DNA of 30,929 bases from a virus, in IMG/VR virus record IMGVR_UViG_3300032265_001494, positions 1-30,929 of that record, one strand, 5' to 3'. Of the stretch, positions 7,195-16,516 are shown one piece after another. A program made the position numbers and the translations under genes. Position 1 is the stretch's first letter; each line of letters starts with the position of its first letter. Under the pieces are notes generated by a model, which searched no databases, was not told the DNA's origin, and saw nothing but the letters and a program-made list of their open reading frames with translations.

Positions 7195-10100
7195 ATGGCA
7201 AGAATTAAGAAGTACGCAGATAATTTAGATGTTCATTTAACCAATTATCAAACTTTTTTAAATGATACAAATCCTAATTCGGATTATTTTAGAATTAGTG
7301 AATTTAAGGATACATTTACAGGTGGTATAAATGGTTTTTTAATTGAGGGTAGTGAGTATCTTAAAGAAACTACTGAACTAAAAATAGAAATATTAGATGT
7401 TCAGGGAAATCCTATTTATTTTGAACCAGGTATGGGTATTCCTCAATACTATGAGGGAACTTCAAAAGTTATTGCTGTTTATGTTTATGAAGATACACCA
7501 ATTGGTTTGGGAAAGATTACAATTTTAGGTGAATTAAAAAAATATAGAGATGCTGGTGTTACTAAAGATATTCCGACTGAGTGGGCAAATGTTTACAATG
7601 TAAAGTGGGAAAAAAGTTTTAAAATCAACCGATTGTTAAGAAATGAGGAAAAGGTTAGATTTTACAAAAGACCTAAAATAGCTATAACCGAAGTTGTAAA
7701 ACCTTTATACTCAACAACTACAAATACAGTAACTAAAAAAGGTTTTGTAAATGGTACAGCAATATTACCTGCATTAGGTCAATCATTAACATCATACACA
7801 TTACCAACCACATATAATCTTACAACAACTGATGGAAGTACATGGACAGGTTCTATGGTAGGAACAACATTAGAACTAACCGATTTAGGATATAATCCAG
7901 TTGTAAGTGAAATTATTAATAATACACAACTATTAGTAAAAAATCCATATACTGATGTAAATGGTAATGTAGCTAATTTTACAAACCAAAGATACACAGC
8001 TTCTTTCAATTATATTGAAGGAGCATTTTCAGTAAAGAGTGCATTAACAGGTTCATTTGCACAAATTGATATTAGTGATTTAGCAACATTTACTGGTGAT
8101 GTAGCTAGAGTAAAAGTTTATCGTAAATCACAATCACAATTAGGAGATTATCAATTTGTTCAAGAAATTCCTTTGGAAGCAAATGAATTGTTGAGAAATT
8201 TTGGTAGTGATACTCAAAATGCTTTATTGGATTATTATGGACAATTTACTCAACCAATTCTTACACAATATTGGGTAACATCATCTAATAATATAACAAC
8301 AACATTTAATCAAGATTTTTTATTTGATTCGGTTAAATTAGATAGTGTTGGAACTAATAAATTTTTTACAACTCAAAGCTTAACATTTAATACTGGAACC
8401 GAATATGCATTGGAATTTGATTTAAGATTATTCACAAATATATCTCCAACAAATTACATCAAAGCATTCATTTCGGGTTCATCTTTAATAAACGGAACTA
8501 ATGTTGCATATCAAACAAATATTGTAACATATTCATCCGCAGATAATTTAACACAAAAAGGAACATATACAACAAACTTTGCAGTACCACAACAAATACA
8601 AAATGCAAAATTATATTTTGAAGTAGTTGGAACTGGTTGGTATATTGCAAATGTAAGTTTAACTGCTGCACAGGAAACATCATTTTCTCCTGATGCAATT
8701 ACATTTATTGAACCTGTACCTAGAAGTTTACCATTTGAAACATTTGATTATCGTTTTGAATTTTATGATATTAACAACAACTATGTACCTGTTTTAGTAA
8801 ATGCTACAAAAACATTTAATGGTGGTAATTTACAAACTATTACAAAAAGTTTAAAATTAAATCCATCATCTCTTTATTTCCAATTTGATTCTGGTTCTAA
8901 TCCAGTTGCACCAACATCAATTGCATTTAATTTACAAAAAACATTATTAACAGGTTCAGTACATTTCACATCACAATCAATAGATTTTTTTGGAAATGTA
9001 TTATCAGGTTCTCAATATACTGCAAGTTTTGATAATGTTTATCCTGGTCTTTTAAATGATATAACAAGTTCAGTTCCATATTTGACTGTTCAACATTTTA
9101 CAGGTTCAAGACCTGATATAAATGTCCAATATGTACAAATAACTGGAGAATGTGAGGGTGTAACTGATACCGTTATTATCACAAGAGTATTGGACGGATT
9201 TGGTGGTGTTAATTATTTTATCAAAGCATACAATGGTACTGAAATTAGAAATAGCAGTACACAAAGTTTAGAATTACAGGCTTATGTTGTTGATGGTGTT
9301 AATACAATCAATTTAAAGAGTAACGCAATCAAAGGTAGAGCAGCAAATCAACTGCATGTATTATCTGGTTCAAAATATATAACTTTAACGCAAGCAAGTT
9401 CAAGTGGTTTCTTAGTTGGTATTACAACCGGTTCATTAGGAACTGGAGAATTAAATTACAATGCTATCTTCACAAGAGATACTTTGAAGGCACAATTAAA
9501 TAAACAATTAGCAGTTTATTTGATGCCAACCGGTTCTACATCTGCATCTATATTAGCAACAACTTTATTAACGGATTTGCAAGATGGTTTGGGAACTGGT
9601 TTCTTAGATTATAGTACGGAACATTTTACAATACAACCAAGAACACAAACTATATTTACTCCGGTATCTGCTAGTGCAACGGCATCGTTTTATATTAGAG
9701 GTGCAAATACACAAGCAGCTTCAGCATCTATTTTAGTTTATCCATCAATGTCAATTGATGTAGATTATGTTCCTCATTATTATTTGTATTACGCAACACA
9801 AAGTGTTGACCCAAGAATTACAATTACTGCAATAGATGATAATAAATTAACTATTGACTCTGGTTATCCTGAATATGCATATTATATTGTTGATAATGAA
9901 AGTGGTGAATTGTATGATTATACATCTACAAATGAAAGTAGACATTTAAATATTAGTTTTACTTACACCGAACCATATACAACATCATCGGTTGTTGTTG
10001 CAAAAACATGGCAAATTGTTCCTGAAGGTAAACCAGGAGATGATTCAATTGTTTTTGAAGTAACACCTGCATCGGTAAATTTACCTTCTAATGCAAAAGG

Positions 10101-13100
10101 AAATGTTGGTACATATACTCCGGCAGATACATCAATTAAAATTAAACAAGGTACATTATATTTGGCATTTACTGGTTCTCAAAAACCTGGTACATTCTGG
10201 ACAGCATCTTACAACGCAATTAGTGCATCAAATATAACTCCTGGTAATATTGATTTTACAAATACAGCATCATTTAATATGGCAAGTATGAGTAATATGA
10301 CACAATTAAGTGGAAGTATTACTTATGATTTTGAAATACATCCATACTTTACATCATCATATTATACACAAAGTGTTGTACAAAATTATACAAAAGCATT
10401 AGCAGGTGCACCACCAATTCAAATTATTGTAACTCCCGCAAATGTAACAATTAATTCATCGGAAAGTGGTGTTGCAAAAGGATATAGTGGAGCAAATACA
10501 AAGATACAATTATTAGAAGGAACTGATTACATAATTTATACAAGTAGTAATTTACCTGGAACATATGTAACTGCATCGGTAGTTGGTAATCATATTACAC
10601 CGGGAAAACTTTATACATCATCCGTAGATTCTACATCTTTATTTGTTAGTGGATTTAGTTCAATGAATGCACCATCTGCAAGTGTACAATATAATTTTGT
10701 AGTATATCCGTATTCACTTTTACCTGGCCACACAACTGGTTCATATACATTATCATCAACACAAAATTTTACAAAAGTAAACGATGGTAAAGCAGCACGT
10801 TCATTATCAATATCAGCAACATCAACAACTGTAAATTTTGATGGAGATGGTAGTGTAGTTTCACCTGATGGAAATATTATTCTTACGGCAACTGCATTTA
10901 ATACAACATCATCTTTACTTTATTATACATTCTATAAAGATGGTAATGTTTATTCCGCAACATCAACAACTAATACATTAGAAATTGGTTCTGGTGATTC
11001 TACATCTCCTGGTCAAACTGCAGTTTGGAAAGTTACTTTAAAAGATGGTTCATCAAATTCTCCTGATATCGCATCAGCAGAAGTAACCATTATGGGTGTT
11101 AAATCTGGTGGAGATGTTTACAATGTTTTATTATCAAATGAAAATTCATCAGTTGTTTACAAAGTATCTGGACAAATAACATTTGATGGAACAGGTACTG
11201 CTATTAAAGCAACTAAAGGAGCAAATGCATTAACATCGGTAACTTCATATGATACTGCAAATGATGTATATGATTTAAATGGATTGTTAATTGGTAACAT
11301 AGGATATTATACAACCAAAATATACGCAAAATCATCACATATTACTTTGGGTGGTGGATTAACACCTGGTAGTTATGTAACTGGTGACCCTTCCCAAACT
11401 GTTGATATTACTGATTGGCAATATCCAACACAATATCCAACTGCATTTATTATTTATGAAGTTGATTTGGAAAATGGAAGACAAAAAGTTTACAAAACAC
11501 AATCATTGGCAATTCAATATGAAGGTAATACAGGACCTGGAGTTGTAATGAGAGGAGAATGGAGTGCAACAACTGATTATATAGGAAGTGTAGAAACAAC
11601 AAATTATCGTAGAGATGCGGTAATATATGGTAACAATCCTGTAACATATTACGCATCACTTAGTGGAAGTGGACCTGGAACTTCTACTGGAGCACATGCA
11701 CCATCGGGTACAACATCCGATACAGCATATTGGCAATATTTAGGAACGCAAGATTTCTTTGTAGCAGCTAAGATTGCAATATTTGATGAATCTTATGTAA
11801 AAAATACAATAAATGTTGGTACTAAAAATGGTACTAGTGGTTTTGCAAACATAGTAATAGCAGGTGGTAGACCTGACCCATATATTGCAATAGGACAAAA
11901 CGCAACAGTTGGTACGGCAGGTACATCGGGTCTTAGTGCACCTGCAACTGGTATAATTGGATATAATAGACCTGGTATATTTTTAGGAATTTATGAAGAT
12001 GGCGTTGCAGGTACAACTGGACGTTTTTCAATTAAAACAACATCTACTTCCGGAAAAGGAATGTATTGGGATGGGGAAACATTAACTATTGTTGGAGCTA
12101 TTAGACAAGTTGCACCTGGATATGTTGAACCATCTATTAGAGGAACATGGGCAGCCGGAGTAACTTATTATTATCATGATATTGTTACCTATGGTGGCTC
12201 TAGTTGGACTTGTACATCAAATCCATCGCATGTATCTACAAATACAACTGATACCTCAACTGGTTACCCTGGTCAGGGACCATGGGAAACTTCTGGAGGA
12301 ACAAGTGGTACATCAGGACCTGCAGGTACATCCGGAACAAATGGCCCTCCGGGTTCATCTGGACCAGGAGTAGTTTATAGAGGAAACTATGATGCGGGAA
12401 CAGCATATTTCTTTACATCGGGTGTTCGTAGAGATATTGTATATTATCAACCAACTGATTCGTATTATATAACCAAAGCAAATACAACAGGCAATGCACC
12501 AACAAATACATCATATTGGGAAGGATTTGGTGCACAATTTAGTTCAGTAGCAACTGATATATTATTGGCAAAAGATGCAACAATTTCACGTGGTTTGGTT
12601 TTAGGTACATTATTTGGATATGATGGGTTTTTTAGGTCAGCAAATGCATCATCAATTACAAGTGGAAAAGGATTTTATTTGACTGTTGATGGTAAATTTA
12701 GAGTTGGTGATACTGTATCTTCTTCAAATAAATATTTTTATTGGGATGGTACAAATATATCAGTAAATGCAGGAAATTTTTCATTAGATACATCAGGTAA
12801 TATGATAGCTAATGATGCATCACTATCAGGTACTGTATCCGCTACCCGTGGTAATATTGGTGGTTGGACAATCAATGGGTCTCAATTAGTAGGAAGTGGT
12901 TCAGCAGGACAAATTTTATTAGACCCAAATATACCTGCAATTAAATTTAATAATTCATCTGGAGCAACTAAATTGACGATAAGAACAGGGCAATTAAGTT
13001 ATTTGTCCGGAGGAGGAATTGGCTTTACGGTATATGATATTGCAGTACCATCAATTACTTCTGGTGTTGGGTATAGTAACAATACCATATATGGAACAAC

Positions 13101-14127
13101 ATCTACTGTTTATCTTGCTAGTGCCGGAACATTCACTGGTCCAATAGATGCTACAGGATTTAATGCAGCTGCAGCTGGATATGTATCGGCCGATTTTCAA
13201 GGTGATTTAGAAATACAATTTGGATTTGATATTCTTGATTCTGGCGGTAATTTTATTTCAACTGTCTATTTAGGTAGTTCTTCTGTATATTATTACAATG
13301 CTTATACAAGTGGACAATTTAGTTCATTTGGGAGTAATACTAATCATTCAATTTATTTTCCAGCAGGAGGAACATATACTATAAGACCATACTATAATGT
13401 TTATTACAATGTGACACAAGGTTTCTTTGATTTTTATGGAGAGAGTACAGGTAATATGGCGGCAAATTTAAATCCTGATTTAGATTTTGGTGAATTAACG
13501 GAAAATGGATTGCAAGTTGTATCAAATGCAAATAGTTATACTAAAATTGAAAGAGGAAGTTCATATGCAATGGAGGCAAAAGGTAGTTTATATATAACTT
13601 CTCCTACTGGATATTTTTCATATTTTAATGGTGTTGTTCATCCATACATTGGTAATACAAATGATTTAGGAACAACTGGTAATAGATGGAAAACTGTTTG
13701 GACTGATAATGCATTGAATTCAACATCGGATAATAGATTTAAAAATTCTATTGAAGATACTGATTTGGGATTAGATTTTATTAATAAATTAAGACCCGTA
13801 AAATATAAACAAAATTGGTCACATTCGCCAAGATATCACTATGGTTTAATAGCGCAAGAAATAACATCTTCGTTATCTGAATTTGGTAAAACTACATCAG
13901 ATGTTGGATTTATAGTATCTTCTTCACTAAAATATACTGATGAAGATATTCAAAAATGGAAAACACAAAAAGATTGGTCAGTATGGGAAAGTGAAATATC
14001 TGCATCAATGAATGAACAACTTGGATTATCATATACTGAATTTATTTCACCAATGATTAAAGCAATACAGGAATTGTCAGCAAAAGTTGAACAATTGGAA
14101 TTAATAATAAGTGGGTCAAAAAGTTAA
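7195..14127 (+). CDS. Giant tail-fibre/host-recognition protein with S74 self-cleaving chaperone domain
   Basis: A 2310-residue beta-rich protein. After a unique N-terminal region (1-160, probably virion attachment) come Ser/Thr-rich beta modules, with at least two related tandem Ig-like units near 955-1070 and 1075-1195 ('FEVTPASVNL' and 'IIVTPANVTI' start them). Carbohydrate-binding-like motifs occur near 1452, 1649 ('RGTWAAGVTYYYHDIVTYGG') and 1728. Eight Gly-X-Y collagen-like triplets occupy about 1702-1726. The C-terminus holds a peptidase S74 intramolecular chaperone: 'TSDNRFKNSI' with S2178 and K2183, then 'GLDFINKLRPVKYK' and 'YGLIAQEI'. In this family the chaperone trimerises the fibre, then cuts before the Ser, which would release about 133 residues. 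It is the first gene after the divergent spacer and leads the adhesin and modification gene cluster. The host-receptor role is inferred from family. Confidence 0.85.
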   Translation: MARIKKYADNLDVHLTNYQTFLNDTNPNSDYFRISEFKDTFTGGINGFLIEGSEYLKETTELKIEILDVQGNPIYFEPGMGIPQYYEGTSKVIAVYVYEDTPIGLGKITILGELKKYRDAGVTKDIPTEWANVYNVKWEKSFKINRLLRNEEKVRFYKRPKIAITEVVKPLYSTTTNTVTKKGFVNGTAILPALGQSLTSYTLPTTYNLTTTDGSTWTGSMVGTTLELTDLGYNPVVSEIINNTQLLVKNPYTDVNGNVANFTNQRYTASFNYIEGAFSVKSALTGSFAQIDISDLATFTGDVARVKVYRKSQSQLGDYQFVQEIPLEANELLRNFGSDTQNALLDYYGQFTQPILTQYWVTSSNNITTTFNQDFLFDSVKLDSVGTNKFFTTQSLTFNTGTEYALEFDLRLFTNISPTNYIKAFISGSSLINGTNVAYQTNIVTYSSADNLTQKGTYTTNFAVPQQIQNAKLYFEVVGTGWYIANVSLTAAQETSFSPDAITFIEPVPRSLPFETFDYRFEFYDINNNYVPVLVNATKTFNGGNLQTITKSLKLNPSSLYFQFDSGSNPVAPTSIAFNLQKTLLTGSVHFTSQSIDFFGNVLSGSQYTASFDNVYPGLLNDITSSVPYLTVQHFTGSRPDINVQYVQITGECEGVTDTVIITRVLDGFGGVNYFIKAYNGTEIRNSSTQSLELQAYVVDGVNTINLKSNAIKGRAANQLHVLSGSKYITLTQASSSGFLVGITTGSLGTGELNYNAIFTRDTLKAQLNKQLAVYLMPTGSTSASILATTLLTDLQDGLGTGFLDYSTEHFTIQPRTQTIFTPVSASATASFYIRGANTQAASASILVYPSMSIDVDYVPHYYLYYATQSVDPRITITAIDDNKLTIDSGYPEYAYYIVDNESGELYDYTSTNESRHLNISFTYTEPYTTSSVVVAKTWQIVPEGKPGDDSIVFEVTPASVNLPSNAKGNVGTYTPADTSIKIKQGTLYLAFTGSQKPGTFWTASYNAISASNITPGNIDFTNTASFNMASMSNMTQLSGSITYDFEIHPYFTSSYYTQSVVQNYTKALAGAPPIQIIVTPANVTINSSESGVAKGYSGANTKIQLLEGTDYIIYTSSNLPGTYVTASVVGNHITPGKLYTSSVDSTSLFVSGFSSMNAPSASVQYNFVVYPYSLLPGHTTGSYTLSSTQNFTKVNDGKAARSLSISATSTTVNFDGDGSVVSPDGNIILTATAFNTTSSLLYYTFYKDGNVYSATSTTNTLEIGSGDSTSPGQTAVWKVTLKDGSSNSPDIASAEVTIMGVKSGGDVYNVLLSNENSSVVYKVSGQITFDGTGTAIKATKGANALTSVTSYDTANDVYDLNGLLIGNIGYYTTKIYAKSSHITLGGGLTPGSYVTGDPSQTVDITDWQYPTQYPTAFIIYEVDLENGRQKVYKTQSLAIQYEGNTGPGVVMRGEWSATTDYIGSVETTNYRRDAVIYGNNPVTYYASLSGSGPGTSTGAHAPSGTTSDTAYWQYLGTQDFFVAAKIAIFDESYVKNTINVGTKNGTSGFANIVIAGGRPDPYIAIGQNATVGTAGTSGLSAPATGIIGYNRPGIFLGIYEDGVAGTTGRFSIKTTSTSGKGMYWDGETLTIVGAIRQVAPGYVEPSIRGTWAAGVTYYYHDIVTYGGSSWTCTSNPSHVSTNTTDTSTGYPGQGPWETSGGTSGTSGPAGTSGTNGPPGSSGPGVVYRGNYDAGTAYFFTSGVRRDIVYYQPTDSYYITKANTTGNAPTNTSYWEGFGAQFSSVATDILLAKDATISRGLVLGTLFGYDGFFRSANASSITSGKGFYLTVDGKFRVGDTVSSSNKYFYWDGTNISVNAGNFSLDTSGNMIANDASLSGTVSATRGNIGGWTINGSQLVGSGSAGQILLDPNIPAIKFNNSSGATKLTIRTGQLSYLSGGGIGFTVYDIAVPSITSGVGYSNNTIYGTTSTVYLASAGTFTGPIDATGFNAAAAGYVSADFQGDLEIQFGFDILDSGGNFISTVYLGSSSVYYYNAYTSGQFSSFGSNTNHSIYFPAGGTYTIRPYYNVYYNVTQGFFDFYGESTGNMAANLNPDLDFGELTENGLQVVSNANSYTKIERGSSYAMEAKGSLYITSPTGYFSYFNGVVHPYIGNTNDLGTTGNRWKTVWTDNALNSTSDNRFKNSIEDTDLGLDFINKLRPVKYKQNWSHSPRYHYGLIAQEITSSLSEFGKTTSDVGFIVSSSLKYTDEDIQKWKTQKDWSVWESEISASMNEQLGLSYTEFISPMIKAIQELSAKVEQLELIISGSKS

Positions 14128-14128
14128 A

Positions 14129-14136
14129 TATTTATA
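14129..14136 (+). promoter_or_regulatory. TATTTATA octamer, 4 bases before a start codon
   Basis: An exact TATTTATA lies between the tail fibre stop and the ATG at 14141. A promoter this close would give a nearly leaderless transcript. A role as a translation-start element is an alternative. Confidence 0.35.
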
Positions 14137-14140
14137 GATA

Positions 14141-16246
14141 ATGGCATGTAATTTTTATTCAATATTTGTAGCAGCAGGACATGAAGGAGCAGTAACATGG
14201 ACTGAATGTGATGGTGTAAATGGACCGGCAGTAAATTTAACTGTTAAAGGTGGTGGTGTGGATGTTCAAGCAACAAGCGGAACATTATCAGCACCTACTT
14301 CTGCAACAATTGCAATTACAGGTACAATTACTACAACAACTACTACAACCACTACAACATCAACAACTACTACAACAACAATAGCACCTTTAAGTTTTAA
14401 TACATCAACAAGTTGTAATGGTGGTACTGGTTTAAGTAGTATTACAATGAATACATTTGGTGGAGGTAGTGGAACTTATACAAGTGTTCAAATTGGTGCA
14501 TCACCATCTGCAGCATATACTGCAACGCCAATTAGTTTGAGTGGTGCATCATCATATACATTTACTGGATTAACATCACAAGATTGGTATTTAATTTTAT
14601 ATGATAGTGTTGGAAATTTTCACATTAATAAAAGAACTACAAGTTGTAGTGTAACTCCATTATCAGGAACATCAGCACAATCTTGTTTAAGTACAAGTGG
14701 TAAAAATGGTAAAATTTATGTAAGTAGTCCTAGTGGTGGGAGTGGTACATATTACTTTACCTTAAATGGTGGTGGAACTCATTATGATACATCTGCAGGA
14801 GCAACAGGTTTAAATGATGGAGTTTATACTGTAAGACTTTATGATGATGTTGGAAATAACGCAGCATTATCAAACCAAACTTTAGCATGTTATGTGGCAC
14901 CATCCGCAACGGTTAATACAAGTTGTTTAGATACTGGTGGAGCAAATGGAAAAATATATTTGACATCGGTAGCAAATGGTTCACAAACAGGATATTACTT
15001 TACCTTAAATGGTGGAGGAACTCATTATGACCCTACAACTGGAGCAACTGGTTTAGCAGATGGTTCTTATGTTGTAAGATTATATGATGGAGATGGAAAT
15101 ATGACTAATTTAGGAACAGCAACATTAAGTTGTTTAGTTGCGGTTAGTGGTACTTCTACAAAAAGTTGTGCGGATACATCTGGAACAAATGGTACAATAG
15201 ATGTAACTGGTGCAAGTGGTGGTAATGGAAGTTATTACTTTACCTTAAATGGTGGAGGAACTCATTACACACCAGGTTCAGGTGCAACTGGATTGGCTGA
15301 TGGAACTTATAGTGTGGATTTGTATGACTCTATTGGTAATCATGCTTCTTTAACTAGTCAAACTTTGGCTTGTTATGTAGCACCACCACCAACTCCGGCA
15401 CCAACTCCGGCACCAACTCCGGCACCAACTCCGGCACCAACTCCGGCACCAACTCCGGCACCAACACCAACGCCGCCAACCCCGACGCCTACTCCAACGC
15501 CGCCAACCCCTCCTCCACCAACACCTGTGTATTATCAAGTTCAAATGTGTAGTGGTGGAAGTCCTAGTGGAACGTTATATATACTTAATGCAACGGATGT
15601 AACTCCTGTTATTGGTTCATATTATTCAATATATGCACCAACAGTAGTTGGTAGTATGGATGGTACTAATTGTTGGTATGTTGTTACTACAACATCATCT
15701 ACACCTGATGGAGATGCTGCATTTGGAACTGAATATTTTTCTTGTATATGTGGAGGTTCACCAACACCATCGCCTACTCCACCACCAACACCACCCCCAC
15801 CTACACCAAGTTATTTTTGGTATGTAATAAGTTATTGTACGGGAGGAACTGATACTGTTAGAAGTTCTACTGTAATAGATTACTCTCCTGCATATTTTAG
15901 TTTTGGTAGTTATGTTTGTGGGCATATAATAGGCGATTCAACTGCGGGCTCATATGCGTATGATTTAGATAGCGCAACAGCAATTTTAGGTTGTGGGGAT
16001 AGTTCATGTTCACCACCACCACCGCCGTCACCACCACCATCATACTCATACGATTATTATGATTATGAGGATTGTAATGTATATGGAGGACCGGTAATTA
16101 GTATTCAAGTATTAACTGGTGCAGGTGCACCATTGTGTATTGTTGATAGTGGTACTTATTATACCAAATATGATGGGGTTGCTTATTCATCACCAAATCA
16201 ACCAGTAAGTTATACTTGGAGCTCATCAGCTTGTTATTGTGCTTAA
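14141..16246 (+). CDS. Thr/Pro-rich repeat protein with SprB-like modules, putative virion adhesin
   Basis: A 701-residue secreted-looking but signal-less protein. After an N-terminal module with two Cys (1-60) comes a Thr-rich linker (about 62-82, almost pure Thr) and a degenerate repeat. Three clear 80-residue repeats then begin at C182, C262 and C343. Each has the pattern NG-x-I, 'YYFTLNGGGTHY', 'GATGL.DG.Y.V.LYD..GN' and a closing Cys. They resemble SprB-type adhesin repeats of Bacteroidota. A PTPAPT linker (417-462) leads to three C-terminal Cys modules joined by further Pro-rich linkers, ending 'SACYCA'. It lies directly after the tail fibre and before the glycosyltransferase and prolyl hydroxylase genes, making it the best substrate candidate for both. 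Function as a fibre tip, capsid decoration or adhesin is inferred. Confidence 0.7.
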   Translation: MACNFYSIFVAAGHEGAVTWTECDGVNGPAVNLTVKGGGVDVQATSGTLSAPTSATIAITGTITTTTTTTTTTSTTTTTTIAPLSFNTSTSCNGGTGLSSITMNTFGGGSGTYTSVQIGASPSAAYTATPISLSGASSYTFTGLTSQDWYLILYDSVGNFHINKRTTSCSVTPLSGTSAQSCLSTSGKNGKIYVSSPSGGSGTYYFTLNGGGTHYDTSAGATGLNDGVYTVRLYDDVGNNAALSNQTLACYVAPSATVNTSCLDTGGANGKIYLTSVANGSQTGYYFTLNGGGTHYDPTTGATGLADGSYVVRLYDGDGNMTNLGTATLSCLVAVSGTSTKSCADTSGTNGTIDVTGASGGNGSYYFTLNGGGTHYTPGSGATGLADGTYSVDLYDSIGNHASLTSQTLACYVAPPPTPAPTPAPTPAPTPAPTPAPTPAPTPTPPTPTPTPTPPTPPPPTPVYYQVQMCSGGSPSGTLYILNATDVTPVIGSYYSIYAPTVVGSMDGTNCWYVVTTTSSTPDGDAAFGTEYFSCICGGSPTPSPTPPPTPPPPTPSYFWYVISYCTGGTDTVRSSTVIDYSPAYFSFGSYVCGHIIGDSTAGSYAYDLDSATAILGCGDSSCSPPPPPSPPPSYSYDYYDYEDCNVYGGPVISIQVLTGAGAPLCIVDSGTYYTKYDGVAYSSPNQPVSYTWSSSACYCA
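14684..15388 (+). repeat. Three tandem ~240-bp repeats encoding SprB-like modules
   Basis: Copies start at the Cys codons at 14684, 14924 and 15167 (periods 240 and 243). Each contains the near-identical segment TATTACTTTACCTTAAATGG, at 14750, 14993 and 15233. A fourth, diverged copy precedes them. Near identity at the DNA level points to recent expansion or ongoing recombination between copies. Confidence 0.85.
15389..15460 (+). repeat. Six perfect 12-bp repeats (CCAACTCCGGCA) encoding Pro-Thr-Pro-Ala
   Basis: Six back-to-back identical copies of CCAACTCCGGCA, followed by degenerate Pro/Thr codons to about 15526. The block is GC-rich compared with everything around it. Copy-number changes stay in frame and would only alter linker length. 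Confidence 0.95.
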
Positions 16247-16255
16247 TATTAAACT

Positions 16256-16513
16256 ATGGAAAATCGTTATATAATATTAGTAGTAAATTCATATGATTTA
16301 GAAATATCCGATGATGGTACAATATATGTAGATTATTATGATTGTAAATCTGATTTAAAAACATATGGATATTATGGAAATGATACTACGATTGATACAA
16401 ATGTTGGAACTTTAAATATTGATGAATGTGAGGTTTATATTTACAAAAATTCAATAAAAACGGATTGTATAAATAGTTATGTTATGAAGGGAAAAATATG
16501 TTTTTGTAATTAG
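16256..16513 (+). CDS. Small Cys-containing protein resembling an adhesin C-terminal module
   Basis: An 85-residue protein starting 10 bases after the adhesin stop and ending 4 bases before the glycosyltransferase. It contains 'YVDYYDC' near residue 30 and ends 'KICFCN'. The last module of the adjacent adhesin has 'YDYYDYEDC' and ends 'SACYCA', so this may be a free-standing copy of that Cys module. It has no signal peptide or membrane segment. The resemblance is short and made by eye. A small accessory or decoration protein is possible, but the function is unknown. Confidence 0.5.
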   Translation: MENRYIILVVNSYDLEISDDGTIYVDYYDCKSDLKTYGYYGNDTTIDTNVGTLNIDECEVYIYKNSIKTDCINSYVMKGKICFCN

Positions 16514-16516
16514 TTT

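Noticed and set aside
12176-12373. Second + strand frame inside the tail fibre gene
   Set aside because: It is a frame shadow of the Gly-X-Y and sugar-binding-like coding region, and its product is a biased Leu/Gln/Val sequence.
15389-15460. CRISPR-like regular repeats
   Set aside because: The 12-bp units are contiguous with no spacers and encode an in-frame Pro-Thr linker.
15350-15552. Open frames on both strands across the PTPA tract
   Set aside because: The 12-bp repeat lacks stops in several frames, so these frames come from the repeat and not from genes.
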